From the NCBI GenBank assembly GCA_903859155.1, contig CAIOLO010000157.1:1-52531 (forward strand): a stretch of DNA of 52,531 bases, given 5' to 3'. The notes under the pieces were generated by a model. That model was not told where the DNA came from. It was given only the letters and a program-made list of their open reading frames with translations, and ran no database searches. This DNA comes from an uncultured beta proteobacterium (GTDB lineage Bacteria > Pseudomonadota > Gammaproteobacteria > Burkholderiales > SG8-39). The position numbers and the translations under genes are program-made. This document shows, piece by piece, positions 32,780 through 41,046 of the stretch (positions are counted from its first letter, which is position 1; each line of letters starts with the position of its first letter).

Positions 32780-33145
32780 ATGAAATGGGATGTTGAATAC
32801 ACCGATGATTTCGGCGAGTGGTGGGCTGGCTTGTCCGAGGATGAGCAGGAGTCGGTAGATGCGTCGGTGCGTCTGCTAGAAGATCGGGGCCCCAATTTGG
32901 GCTTCCCGCACAGCAGTGGGATCCACGGATCGAGACACAGCCACATGCGTGAATTGCGCACTCAGCATAACGGTCGGCCGTATCGAACCTTGTTCGCGTT
33001 CGACCCTCGTCGATCAGCCATCTTGCTGATCGGTGGGGACAAGACCGGAGACGACCGATGGTACGACGTTCATGTCCCCATCGCCGACGGTCTTTACGAT
33101 GAACACTTGGAACAACTTCGAAAGGAAGGGTTGCTCAATGGCTAA
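32780..33145 (+). CDS. HigB-like (RelE/Gp49 superfamily) toxin
   Basis: A 121-aa protein of the phage-derived Gp49/HigB type: WDVEYTDDFGEWWAGLSEDEQESV, then HMRELRTQHNGRPYRTLFAFDPRRSAILLIGGDKTGDDRWY and a C-terminal HLEQLRKEG tail, all typical of these mRNA interferases. ATG 32780 is chosen because the strong promoter's -10 box ends at 32772; the TTG at 32744 lies in the -35 box. The mRNA would then be leaderless or nearly so. The antitoxin gene follows with an 8-nt overlap, toxin first, as in HigBA systems. Confidence 0.88.
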   Translation: MKWDVEYTDDFGEWWAGLSEDEQESVDASVRLLEDRGPNLGFPHSSGIHGSRHSHMRELRTQHNGRPYRTLFAFDPRRSAILLIGGDKTGDDRWYDVHVPIADGLYDEHLEQLRKEGLLNG

Positions 33146-33464
33146 CAAATTTGCTGTACTACGGCAGAAGATGTCACCAGAGTCGCAAGCACGGGCCGAG
33201 GTCAAGGCGCAGGCGATGCTTGCCGAAATGCCGCTCAACGAATTGCGCCAAGCGCGTGGCCTGTCGCAAAAGATGCTGGCTGATCTGCTTCATGTCCAGC
33301 AGCCCTCCATCGCAAAAATGGAGAAGCGCACCGACATGTACCTGTCAACCCTGCGCAGTCACATCGAGGCGATGGGTGGACAGTTGGAGGTCGTGGCGCG
33401 TTTCCCGGACGGCGCGGTCAAGATCAGAAATTTTGCCGATCTGGGTAGCAAAGCGACGGCATAA
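33138..33464 (+). CDS. HigA-like XRE-family antitoxin
   Basis: A 108-aa protein with a Cro/CI-type HTH in its middle (LNELRQARGLSQKMLADLLH through QPSIAKMEKRTDMYLSTLR) and a C-terminal IEAMGGQLEVVARFPDG segment found in antitoxins paired with Gp49-like toxins. It would neutralise the toxin and repress the promoter at 32744. ATG 33138 has GAAGG upstream and overlaps the toxin stop by 8 nt; the longer frame to 33033 lies inside the toxin gene. Immediately after its stop lies the broken end of a Bug gene at 33478. Confidence 0.88.
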   Translation: MANKFAVLRQKMSPESQARAEVKAQAMLAEMPLNELRQARGLSQKMLADLLHVQQPSIAKMEKRTDMYLSTLRSHIEAMGGQLEVVARFPDGAVKIRNFADLGSKATA

Positions 33465-33477
33465 GCAACCTGGGTCA

Positions 33478-34405
33478 TTTCCGTGAACTGCTCCGGGGTG
33501 GAACCCATCCCCTCGATGACGCGTTTGGCGCGAGCTTCTCCTTGACCACCTGAGGATCGTGCATGACACGATTTATTTCGGTGCTGAGCCGGGCGATGAT
33601 GGCCCTGGGCGTGCTTGCAGCAACGACGGCCCCGACCCGGCCATCCAACGCAAGGCCGGGAATAGAGAGTGCCTCCGCGACTGTCGGAATGTCTGGAATT
33701 GTCCAGAGGCGATTGGAGCTCATTACAGCGAGCGCCCGCAACTTGCCGCTCCGGATGTTCGGCATAGCCGACGAATTCCGGTCATAGCAAAGTCGATGTC
33801 CCCGGCGAGCAGTGCCGGTGCGACGCCGCCGGAACCCTTGTACGGGATGTGAACGAAATTAGCACCGGTTTCGGCTCTGAGCATTTCTGTCGCGAAGTGG
33901 AGCGGCGTGCCGCCCCCTGCGCTGCCGTAGCTGAGACCGTTGGGCTTCGATTTGGCCAGTGCGAGCAATTCCTTCACACTCGTCGCAAGGCTGTTGGCGT
34001 AGACCGTCAGCACGGGCGGCATTCGAGTAACCAACGCACTGCGTCGAAGTCCTTTATCGTGTCGTAAGGCAGCTTCTTGTAAAGGCTCACATTCATTATG
34101 AACCCGCCGGAGGAGACCATCACCGCGTATGCATCGGCAGGCTGCTTGGCCACATAATCCGCTCCGATGTTGCCGCCCGCACCGGGTCGGTTTTCGACCA
34201 CAACGGGCCGGCCCAGTGCCGGCGCGAGCTGAACCGAGAGCAGCCGCGCCACGAAGTCGTTTTCACCGCCTGCCTCGAACGGAACGACAAACTTGAGGGC
34301 GTGGTTGGGCCACGCCTGCGCCTGAGACTGCAAAGAAAACGCCGCCAGCGAAATCGCTATTGCAAGCGGCTAGGCCATTACTGTCCGGAAATAACCGGAG
34401 TTCAT
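33478..34405 (-). pseudogene. Bug/TctC-type binding protein pseudogene, 3' end missing
   Basis: Parallel to the intact gene at 35911-36903, this copy begins at ATG 34405 (MNSGYFRTVMA) but has TAG as codon 12 (34372-34370). It then continues through AWPNHALKFVVPFEAGGEND, VVVENRPGAGGNIGADYVAK, shifts frame near 34020 (ANSLATSVKELLALAKSKPN, FVHIPYKGSGGVAPALLAGD), again near 33750 (RSGKLRALAVMSSNRL, PDIPTVAEALSIPGLAL), and again near 33510 (EGMGSTPEQFTE). Homology stops at 33478, before the last 25 or so codons. The missing end resembles the fragment at 49566-49659. It is clearly non-functional. Confidence 0.88.
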
Positions 34406-34497
34406 AGGCATCCCGATTCCTCCAGGCAAGACATCACCACGATATTGCGAAGTGTTTTCACGCCGCGAAAACAACCTTTACCGACTATTGTCTCGTC

Positions 34498-35829
34498 CTA
34501 CAGTTTAACGAGACCGCACCCGTCCCGGTACGTAATCTTCGTGCCAAACGGCGCAGACAACTCTCCCAGATGCGTGATGATCTTTCCGGCCATCTCGGGA
34601 GTCGCCATCATAGGGAGCCCCTTGTTCGAACGTGGTTTAGCGCCGGTGAGGTTGACAGGGTGCAGCTTCAACTCGGTAAGCATCCCCTCTTCTGACAGAG
34701 AGCAAAGGGCAACTACCGACCCGACAACCCGTCCGGCATAGTTGCCGCCGGGTGGGTTCAATTTCTTGGGTAATGCCCCTTTGGCGTCAAAGGCGTCTGC
34801 CGGGGTGGCTTGCGAGCCTCGTACTTCAGGGGCATATCCCGGCCTGAAATAATAGTCGGCCGGGAGTTTCTTCACCGTGTCACTCATTCCCATGAAGTCA
34901 CCGGGGTCGTAAAAAATGGGCCTCCCTTTATATATCTCGATTCCTCTGAGCGGCGTATGACTTCCCTGGCACACAAAAATATGCGCTCCGGCGTCTATGC
35001 AGGCTCTCGCGAAAGGCGGTACGAAATCCGCCGGTACGCTCTGACCTTTGTCGGGTTGAAACTCATGGCTGTGAAGGTGCACGATCACATAGTCAGCCTG
35101 TCTTGCAGCGTCCCTGATCGACCTGAGATTCCCCTCGGCATCGTCTTCCTCCGCTACGGTGGTGAGTCCTTTCTTGTCTGCTTCGACAAATTTCCAGGTT
35201 GCCATCTGAAGGCCCGGCGGATTGAACAACCAAAGCTTACCGGATTGAAGGATTTCCCAGCCAAGACTGAAGAAGAACTGCTTCACCGTTTCCAATTTCT
35301 TGGCATCAATCGTGTGATAGTAGCGAAGCGGGTTGACTCCGGGTCTACCCATCATATCTTGCCTTGTTTCACCCGCTTTGGCCCAGCCAGTGAGGGTGGA
35401 ACACATGGAAATGAGCGCTACCCTTCCCTTGGAGGTGTCGAGGTAAGCCGGCTCTCGCGCTTCGCCAAGGTTTTTCCCGGTGCCGGCATGTACCAAGCCA
35501 GCGTCATTCAACGCTTTCCACGTGGAATAAAGGCCACCATAGGAAAAGTCCAGGGCGTGATTCGAGGCTATGGAGACCAGATCGAATCCGGCCCACCTCA
35601 GGTCGTCGGGAACAAAGCGCGGCGACCGCATCCATGTCCACCCGGCCTCGGCAGCGGGATAGGTTTCAGGCCCGTCATAATCATGAATCAGTGTTTCCAG
35701 GTGGGTATAGGAAACGTCAGCTTGCCTAAGTATCCGGACCAGGGAAAGAAATCTTTCTTCGGTGCGCACTGAAATCCGCCTGTTGACAATTGTGTCACCT
35801 GTAATAGCGAAAGTGATTGCCGGTTTCAT
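34498..35829 (-). CDS. CapA-family protein (PGA_cap, metallophosphatase-like)
   Basis: A 443-aa protein of the CapA/PGA_cap family. N-terminal FAITGDTIVNRRIS, then THLETLIHDYDGPE, VSIASNHALDFSYGG, VIVHLHSHEFQPD, and the most diagnostic CQGSHTPLRGIEIYKGRPIF followed by YDPGDFM. CapA itself takes part in poly-gamma-glutamate export, but many homologues have unknown roles and no capBC genes are present here. No signal peptide is evident. ATG 35829 has AGAGG upstream. The gene is between two Bug genes on the same strand and probably shares their transcript, suggesting a part in handling an imported compound. Confidence 0.85.
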   Translation of the reverse strand: MKPAITFAITGDTIVNRRISVRTEERFLSLVRILRQADVSYTHLETLIHDYDGPETYPAAEAGWTWMRSPRFVPDDLRWAGFDLVSIASNHALDFSYGGLYSTWKALNDAGLVHAGTGKNLGEAREPAYLDTSKGRVALISMCSTLTGWAKAGETRQDMMGRPGVNPLRYYHTIDAKKLETVKQFFFSLGWEILQSGKLWLFNPPGLQMATWKFVEADKKGLTTVAEEDDAEGNLRSIRDAARQADYVIVHLHSHEFQPDKGQSVPADFVPPFARACIDAGAHIFVCQGSHTPLRGIEIYKGRPIFYDPGDFMGMSDTVKKLPADYYFRPGYAPEVRGSQATPADAFDAKGALPKKLNPPGGNYAGRVVGSVVALCSLSEEGMLTELKLHPVNLTGAKPRSNKGLPMMATPEMAGKIITHLGELSAPFGTKITYRDGCGLVKL

Positions 35830-35910
35830 CTGGGTACCTCTTTTCTGTGCCTGGCATTTGTCTGCGTGTCGTGCGTATCAATGTTTGTCTGCGCTTGTTT
35901 TGGCCCGCGG

Positions 35911-36903
35911 CTACTGATTGGGCCGAATATTGGCTTCTTTGGCGAGTTTGCTGAATTTCTGGAGATCGGACTTCAGGATATCCATGTACTGCTCTGGTGT
36001 GGAGCCCACTCCCTCCATGTCGATCGGCGCGAACTTTTCCTTGACTATCTGAGGATTGCGCACGATACGGCTCATTTCGGTGTGGAGCCGGGTGATGATG
36101 ACTTTCGGGGTACCTGCAGGAACGAGGGCCCCGATCCAGGTTTCCAGTGCGAGGCCGGGAATAGAGAGCGCCTCCGCGATGGTCGGAATGTCCGGAAGTG
36201 TCGAGGAGCGACTCGTGCTCATGGTGGCGAGCGCCCGCAGCCTGCCGCTTCGTATGCCCGGCAACACGGAATTGGTGCCGGTCACGGCAAAGTCGATGTG
36301 CCCGGCGAGCAGTGCGGGGGCGATTCCGCCCGAACCCTTGTAAGGGATGTGCACGAAATTTGCGTGCGTTGCAGATCTGACCATCTCTGCTGCGAAGTGA
36401 AGCGGCGTGCCGACCCCTGCGCTGCCGTAGCTGAGACCCTTGGGCTGCGACTGCGCCAGTGCGACCAATTCCTTCATATTCGTCGCCCGGCTGCTGGCGT
36501 TGGCCGTCAGCAGGAGCGACGATGTGGTAAGCAACGAAACCGCGTCGAAGTCCTTTATCGGGTCGTAGGGCAGCTTGTCGTAGAAGCTTGCATTGATCAC
36601 ATGGACGCTGCCCGCAATCAGAATTGTGTATCCATCAGGGGGTTGCTTCGCCACATATTCTGTTGCGATGTTGCCGCCCGCGCCGGCCCGGTTTTCGACC
36701 AGGACAGGCTGGCCCAGCACCGGGACAAGGTGCAAAGAGAGCAGTCGGGCGGTCAGGTCGTATGTGCCGCCTTGCTCGAACGGGACGATCAAGCGGAGAG
36801 GGTGGTTGGGCCACGCCTGCGCGTGGGACTGCAAGGAGAACGCGGCGAACGAAATCGCCATTGCGACCGACCAGGTTGCTATCCGGAAATATTTTGATTT
36901 CAT
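35911..36903 (-). CDS. Bug/TctC-type solute-binding protein
   Basis: A 330-aa periplasmic binding protein. Signal peptide MKSKYFRIATWSVAMAISFA ending near SHAQA, then WPNHPLRLIVPFEQGG, ENRAGAGGNIATEYVA, PPDGYTILI, HIPYKGSGGIAPALLAGHID and IPTIAEALSIPGLALETW. It ends with STPEQYMDILKSDLQ and NIRPNQ. ATG 36903 has GAGGAGCC upstream; the frame's extension to 37188 is antisense to the flavoprotein gene. It is the intact paralogue of the pseudogene at 33478-34405, lying 28 nt after the FAD oxidoreductase gene. Confidence 0.92.
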   Translation of the reverse strand: MKSKYFRIATWSVAMAISFAAFSLQSHAQAWPNHPLRLIVPFEQGGTYDLTARLLSLHLVPVLGQPVLVENRAGAGGNIATEYVAKQPPDGYTILIAGSVHVINASFYDKLPYDPIKDFDAVSLLTTSSLLLTANASSRATNMKELVALAQSQPKGLSYGSAGVGTPLHFAAEMVRSATHANFVHIPYKGSGGIAPALLAGHIDFAVTGTNSVLPGIRSGRLRALATMSTSRSSTLPDIPTIAEALSIPGLALETWIGALVPAGTPKVIITRLHTEMSRIVRNPQIVKEKFAPIDMEGVGSTPEQYMDILKSDLQKFSKLAKEANIRPNQ

Positions 36904-36931
36904 AGGCTCCTCGATTCCTCCAGTGATGATG

Positions 36932-38371
36932 TCACCGCGGTGCGGCGACCGGAACCCCGTCTTTGGCCGAGCGCCCAATGCACTCGCCGGCGCGCAAGCC
37001 AAAGACAGCCGCTTTCGCAAGTCCGCCCGCGTAACCACTGCACTCCCCGCCTTCCAGGCCCCCAGTCGAGGATCCCGCCGCGTACAGGCCCGATATCGGC
37101 AAACCGTCGTCCCGTAGCACCCGTCCATGCTCATCGGTGGCAATCCCACCCATCGTGTAGGTGAGTCCGGCGCAGACGTGCATGGCAAGGAACGGCGGCG
37201 CCACGATCGGCCATGGTTTGAACTGATGGGCGGAGCGCGGCGGGCTCAGCTTGTCGAGCGCCCCTTGCGCAAGGTTGGCGTTGTAATCGGAAACCGTGCG
37301 CTGCAAGGCTTCAGCCGGGATGCCCAGCTTCTGCGCCAATCCCTCCAGCGTTTGAGCCTCCACCAGCTTTCCGCCCGCATTCGTCACATGCGGATTGGGA
37401 GGCAGATCGTAATCGCGCCCCGGGCCGTTCCAGATGGGGGAATCGAAGATGATGGTCGCGCCCAGCGGATCAGCCAGTGCCGCGACTGCGTTGGCAATAT
37501 GGGTGCCCCCATAGCCTTCGTCCACGAAGCGCCGTGCCTCTGCATCGACCACAATCGCCCCAGAGGCCAGAAAATCCAGCGTCGGATAGGGCCAGAACCG
37601 GTCGTTCTCCATTGCGTCCCGATACAGGAGGTGGCCATAGAAGCGATTCAAGCCGGTGAGCTTCGCTCCTGCCGCCTGTGCCATCCTTGCCCCGTCTCCG
37701 AACCCCGTTCCGGCATTGCGACGCATGACCCTCTCCGGCGCCGGCGAAATATGCTGACGGACCATTTCCGGATTGACCTGGAAGCCGCCGTCGGCAATGA
37801 CAACAGCTGAACATTCGAAGCGCATGTTCTCACCGCCGCTCACCGCGAGGACCCCCGTACAGATACCGTTTCGCATCAGCAGTTCAGTTGCGCGCACGCC
37901 GCGAAGCAGGGTCCCGCTTTGCTCCTTCAAGCGGGTGCCGAGCGTGCGCAACATGACGTCGCCCGCCCGGCCTTTCCAGTTGTTCAATCCGGGCTGCCGC
38001 ACCGACGGCGGCGCGAGCATATTTCTCATCTTTCCGGACAGATTGGCCTTGACGAAGCGGACTCCCTGCTGCTGCAACCACTCCAGCGTCCGCGCGGAAT
38101 CCTTGGCGAGCGCATCGGCCAGTGACGGCTGGGAATACCCGCAGGTGGCGGCTTCAATACGGCGCCGCAACTCCTCTGGAGGATCGAGCATGGTCTCCCT
38201 GGCGACATGAAAAACGCCAGCGGTGATACGGGTGTTACACAGGTAAAGTTCTTCGGTGCCCTGTTCCAGCACGGCAACCCGCAGCCCGGACTCGGCCGCT
38301 TTGTTCGCCGCCGCGAGGCCGGCAAGGCCGCCGCCGATGACAACCACGTCATGAATTGCCGAATCGGTCAT
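36932..38371 (-). CDS. FAD-dependent oxidoreductase, fumarate reductase flavoprotein-like
   Basis: A 479-aa flavoprotein of the FAD_binding_2 family (succinate dehydrogenase/fumarate reductase, 3-ketosteroid dehydrogenase and tricarballylate dehydrogenase relatives). It has VVVIGGGLAGLAAANKAAES at about residue 10, then VAVLEQG, VVIADGGFQVNPEMV, ARRFVDEGYGGTHIANAV and the C-terminal GGIATDEHGRVL, ISGLYAAGSSTGG and GGECSGYAGGLAKAAVFG. ATG 38371 has AAGGGG upstream. It is soluble (no TM or signal). It is first in a minus-strand unit with a Bug gene and capA-like gene, so it may act on the compound captured by those binding proteins. The substrate is not readable. Confidence 0.88.
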   Translation of the reverse strand: MTDSAIHDVVVIGGGLAGLAAANKAAESGLRVAVLEQGTEELYLCNTRITAGVFHVARETMLDPPEELRRRIEAATCGYSQPSLADALAKDSARTLEWLQQQGVRFVKANLSGKMRNMLAPPSVRQPGLNNWKGRAGDVMLRTLGTRLKEQSGTLLRGVRATELLMRNGICTGVLAVSGGENMRFECSAVVIADGGFQVNPEMVRQHISPAPERVMRRNAGTGFGDGARMAQAAGAKLTGLNRFYGHLLYRDAMENDRFWPYPTLDFLASGAIVVDAEARRFVDEGYGGTHIANAVAALADPLGATIIFDSPIWNGPGRDYDLPPNPHVTNAGGKLVEAQTLEGLAQKLGIPAEALQRTVSDYNANLAQGALDKLSPPRSAHQFKPWPIVAPPFLAMHVCAGLTYTMGGIATDEHGRVLRDDGLPISGLYAAGSSTGGLEGGECSGYAGGLAKAAVFGLRAGECIGRSAKDGVPVAAPR

Positions 38372-38614
38372 TCAACACCCCTTTGATGGTTATCCTGGGA
38401 GCAACGTGTCTGCAATGATGCGCAGCACATATGCGTGGCTGGACACGAATAGCCAGACGGGCACGCCTATGTCCCTATTATGGCATTGGTTTTCTGTTGC
38501 GCGTTTCGCGAATCGCCTGCCAGACGCGGGCAGGTGCGCGCCACTGAGCACCGAGCTGGTGCGGATTCTGTTCCTGCCCGATTTCCGGGAGCGCCTGCCC
38601 GGGATACGAACCGG

Positions 38615-38800
38615 TGCAAGAATCGTCTGGAACGATTTCGTGTATTTCGTATCGCGGTCGTGAATTAGATAGTGGCTGTTTTGCAGAAAGCCCCACGCAT
38701 CCATCGTGACGTTCCGTGTCATTTGCTTCATCCAGCGTTCATCGGGGTGCTGGGTGATTCCCGCCACCTCGACACGGCGTGTCTCGATTTGCGCACCGGA
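38615..38800 (-). mobile_element. Transposase remnant: integrase (rve) core fragment
   Basis: Within a 190-aa minus-strand frame (38390-38962), the stretch ETRRVEVAGITQHPDERWMK followed by QMTRNVTMDAWGFLQ and YLIHDRDTKYTKSFQTI matches the integrase core of an IS481/IS3-like transposase, including the second-Asp motif HDRD. The flanks of the frame do not match, and neither the N-terminal HTH nor the third catalytic Glu is present. It is a decayed fragment. The surrounding gap 38372-39012 has no other gene. The N-terminal part of the same transposase family lies at 49141-49284. Confidence 0.7.
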
Positions 38801-39012
38801 AACTTGGGCTTCGCGGCGTGTTATCTGATGGGAGCGGAGTGCGTCGAGAGGTTCATGCTCCGTTCTGTGAGAGGCTGGAGGTGAAATTCCTCCGGCCGAC
38901 TCGACCGGGTTTGAGGGTTTTCGAGGAAATTGCGGACAGTTATGTTTTGGAATAGGATTCATAAGTTGAACGCTGTTCCAATTTATACATCTAGAGACGG
39001 GGAGTCGCGAAT

Positions 39013-41046
39013 ATGCAGTTAGCTGCAGTAGACATCGGTGGCACTTTCACTGACTTTGTAGCCCTCGATACCGAATCCGGCAAATTGGTATTTTCGAAGA
39101 GTTCGACGACCCCTCCGGATTTCGAAAGAGGGGCGCTCGACTGTTTCGCTAAGGCTGGGATCAATCCAGCATCGGTGGAGATTCTTCGTCATGGCACGAC
39201 GATAGTCATTAATACACTGCTCGAACGAAGCGGCGCAAGAACAGCCCTGATCACGACGGAAGGTTTTCGCGACATTCTGGAAATCGGTCGGGGCAGTCGA
39301 CCTGAGGCCTTTAACAATCTTTACCGTCGGCTTCCGCCTTTTGTTCAGAGAATTGACCGTCTGGAAGTGCCCGAGCGCATGGATGCACAGGGAAATGTGG
39401 TTATTCCGCTGGACCTCGGGGCGTTGCCTGCTATTTGTCGCAAACTCCAGGCTGAAGGGATAGAGACAGTGGCCGTCTGCCTGCTTCACGCATGGCGCAA
39501 TCCCCAACACGAAATCGAAATTGAGAGATATCTTCGGGATCACACTAACTGTTTCGTATCGTGTTCACACCAGATCTCACGAGAATTTCGGGAGTATGAG
39601 CGGACGGTGACAACGGTGCTCAACGCCTATGTCGCGCCTCACGTGGCGACTTACCTGAAACACTTTGGAGGTTCGTTGCGTGAGGCTAATTTCGGAGGAC
39701 GGCTCTACCTCATGGGATCGAATGGCGGCGTGTTGACGGAAGCCGATACACGGCTTCGCTCGCTGCTGCTGGTTGAATCCGGTCCGGTTGGTGGTGCGGC
39801 TGGGGCAGCCGAAGTCGGTGCACGAATTGGCCTCAATAATCTGGTCGCATTCGACATGGGAGGAACTACTGCCAAGGCGGTCCTTATCCACGAAGGTGAA
39901 GCTGCGGTTTCCTCAATATATTGGGTTGCGGGATACGAGCGCGGTTATCCGATTCAGGCGGCCGTCCTGGACATAGTCGAAGTCGGCGCTGGTGGGGGGA
40001 GCATTGCCGGTATTAATGAATTAGGTGCTCTAGAAGTAGGGCCGGAAAGCGCAGGAGCACTTCCCGGGCCAGCGTGCTATGCGCTCGGTGGTAAGCAGCC
40101 AACCATCACGGACGCGAATCTTTTCCTAGGCAGACTCGACGCCGGGCGGTTTCTGGGAGGTGCCATGCCGCTTCGCAAGGACTTGGCGGAGCAGGCATTG
40201 AACCATCTTAGCGAACGTCTTTCGCAGCCCGTGCTTGCGCTTGCCTCCGGAATCCTGCGTGTTGCGACACTCAACATGGCCTCCGCAGTGCGCAAGGTCA
40301 CCATCGGTCAGGGATACGACCCTCGCGATTTCGCGATGTTAGCTTTCGGAGGGGCCGGGCCACTTCATGCGGTCGCCGTCGCTCGGGAAAGCGGTATGCA
40401 GCGTGTCGTCGTACCACCTAAACCTGGGCACTTTTCCGCCTACGGCATGCTCTACGCGGATTTCCGCTACGACCTTGCGGGTACGATTGCCTGTTCGCTC
40501 GATGACGTGGACCTCGAGGACGTGGAACGGCGTTTTCAAGAACTCGAAAAGCAGGGCGCTGATGAACTCTCCAGCGCCGGGACGACCTTCCAGTCAGTGC
40601 GCTACATTCGCTACGCCGAAATGCGGTACGAACGTCAGGAGCACACGATCAAAGTGCGTTTATCCACTAAGTCCGATGACAGGGCAGAGTGGCGCCGCTT
40701 ATTCGAAGAGACGTATCGCCGACGCTTCGGTCACGCCACTGCGGGGATGGGCATTGACGTGGTAATGCTGCGACTTGTCGTCGAAGGCGTTTCAATCCGA
40801 CCGGAAATGCGGGCTACGTTGACACAGGGAATCTCGAATGCAAAACCATCACAGCGGCAAGTTTGGTTCGAGGAAACTGGCATGGCACCCTGTGAGGTCT
40901 GGCAACGTGATGACCTGAAGATTGGGCAACGCATCGCAGGACCGGCGGTCCTCGAAGAGGACGCGTCAACGACAGTCATTGGCCCCGGTGACATTGCCGA
41001 GATAGACAATTTGGGAAATATCATCATTACCCTACGGAGGCACTGA
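39013..41046 (+). CDS. hyuA: HyuA-like hydantoinase/oxoprolinase family subunit A
   Basis: A 677-aa ATP-dependent enzyme subunit of the HyuA family (N-methylhydantoinase A, 5-oxoprolinase, acetone and acetophenone carboxylases). The actin-like ATPase signature AAVDIGGTFTDFVALD is at the N terminus and LVAFDMGGTTAKAVLI at about residue 275-290; the FGGAGPLHA motif follows in the second half and QGYDPRDFAML just before it. GGGGAG precedes ATG 39013. The stop overlaps the hyuB start by one base, so the two subunits are coupled. Which ring or carbonyl substrate is used cannot be told; the following lyase and isomerase genes point to a carbon-source catabolic path. Confidence 0.92.
   Translation: MQLAAVDIGGTFTDFVALDTESGKLVFSKSSTTPPDFERGALDCFAKAGINPASVEILRHGTTIVINTLLERSGARTALITTEGFRDILEIGRGSRPEAFNNLYRRLPPFVQRIDRLEVPERMDAQGNVVIPLDLGALPAICRKLQAEGIETVAVCLLHAWRNPQHEIEIERYLRDHTNCFVSCSHQISREFREYERTVTTVLNAYVAPHVATYLKHFGGSLREANFGGRLYLMGSNGGVLTEADTRLRSLLLVESGPVGGAAGAAEVGARIGLNNLVAFDMGGTTAKAVLIHEGEAAVSSIYWVAGYERGYPIQAAVLDIVEVGAGGGSIAGINELGALEVGPESAGALPGPACYALGGKQPTITDANLFLGRLDAGRFLGGAMPLRKDLAEQALNHLSERLSQPVLALASGILRVATLNMASAVRKVTIGQGYDPRDFAMLAFGGAGPLHAVAVARESGMQRVVVPPKPGHFSAYGMLYADFRYDLAGTIACSLDDVDLEDVERRFQELEKQGADELSSAGTTFQSVRYIRYAEMRYERQEHTIKVRLSTKSDDRAEWRRLFEETYRRRFGHATAGMGIDVVMLRLVVEGVSIRPEMRATLTQGISNAKPSQRQVWFEETGMAPCEVWQRDDLKIGQRIAGPAVLEEDASTTVIGPGDIAEIDNLGNIIITLRRH

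Noticed and set aside
38390..38962. A complete 190-aa gene
   Set aside because: Only the central 60 or so residues match a transposase core; the ends are unrelated, so it is reported as a remnant.
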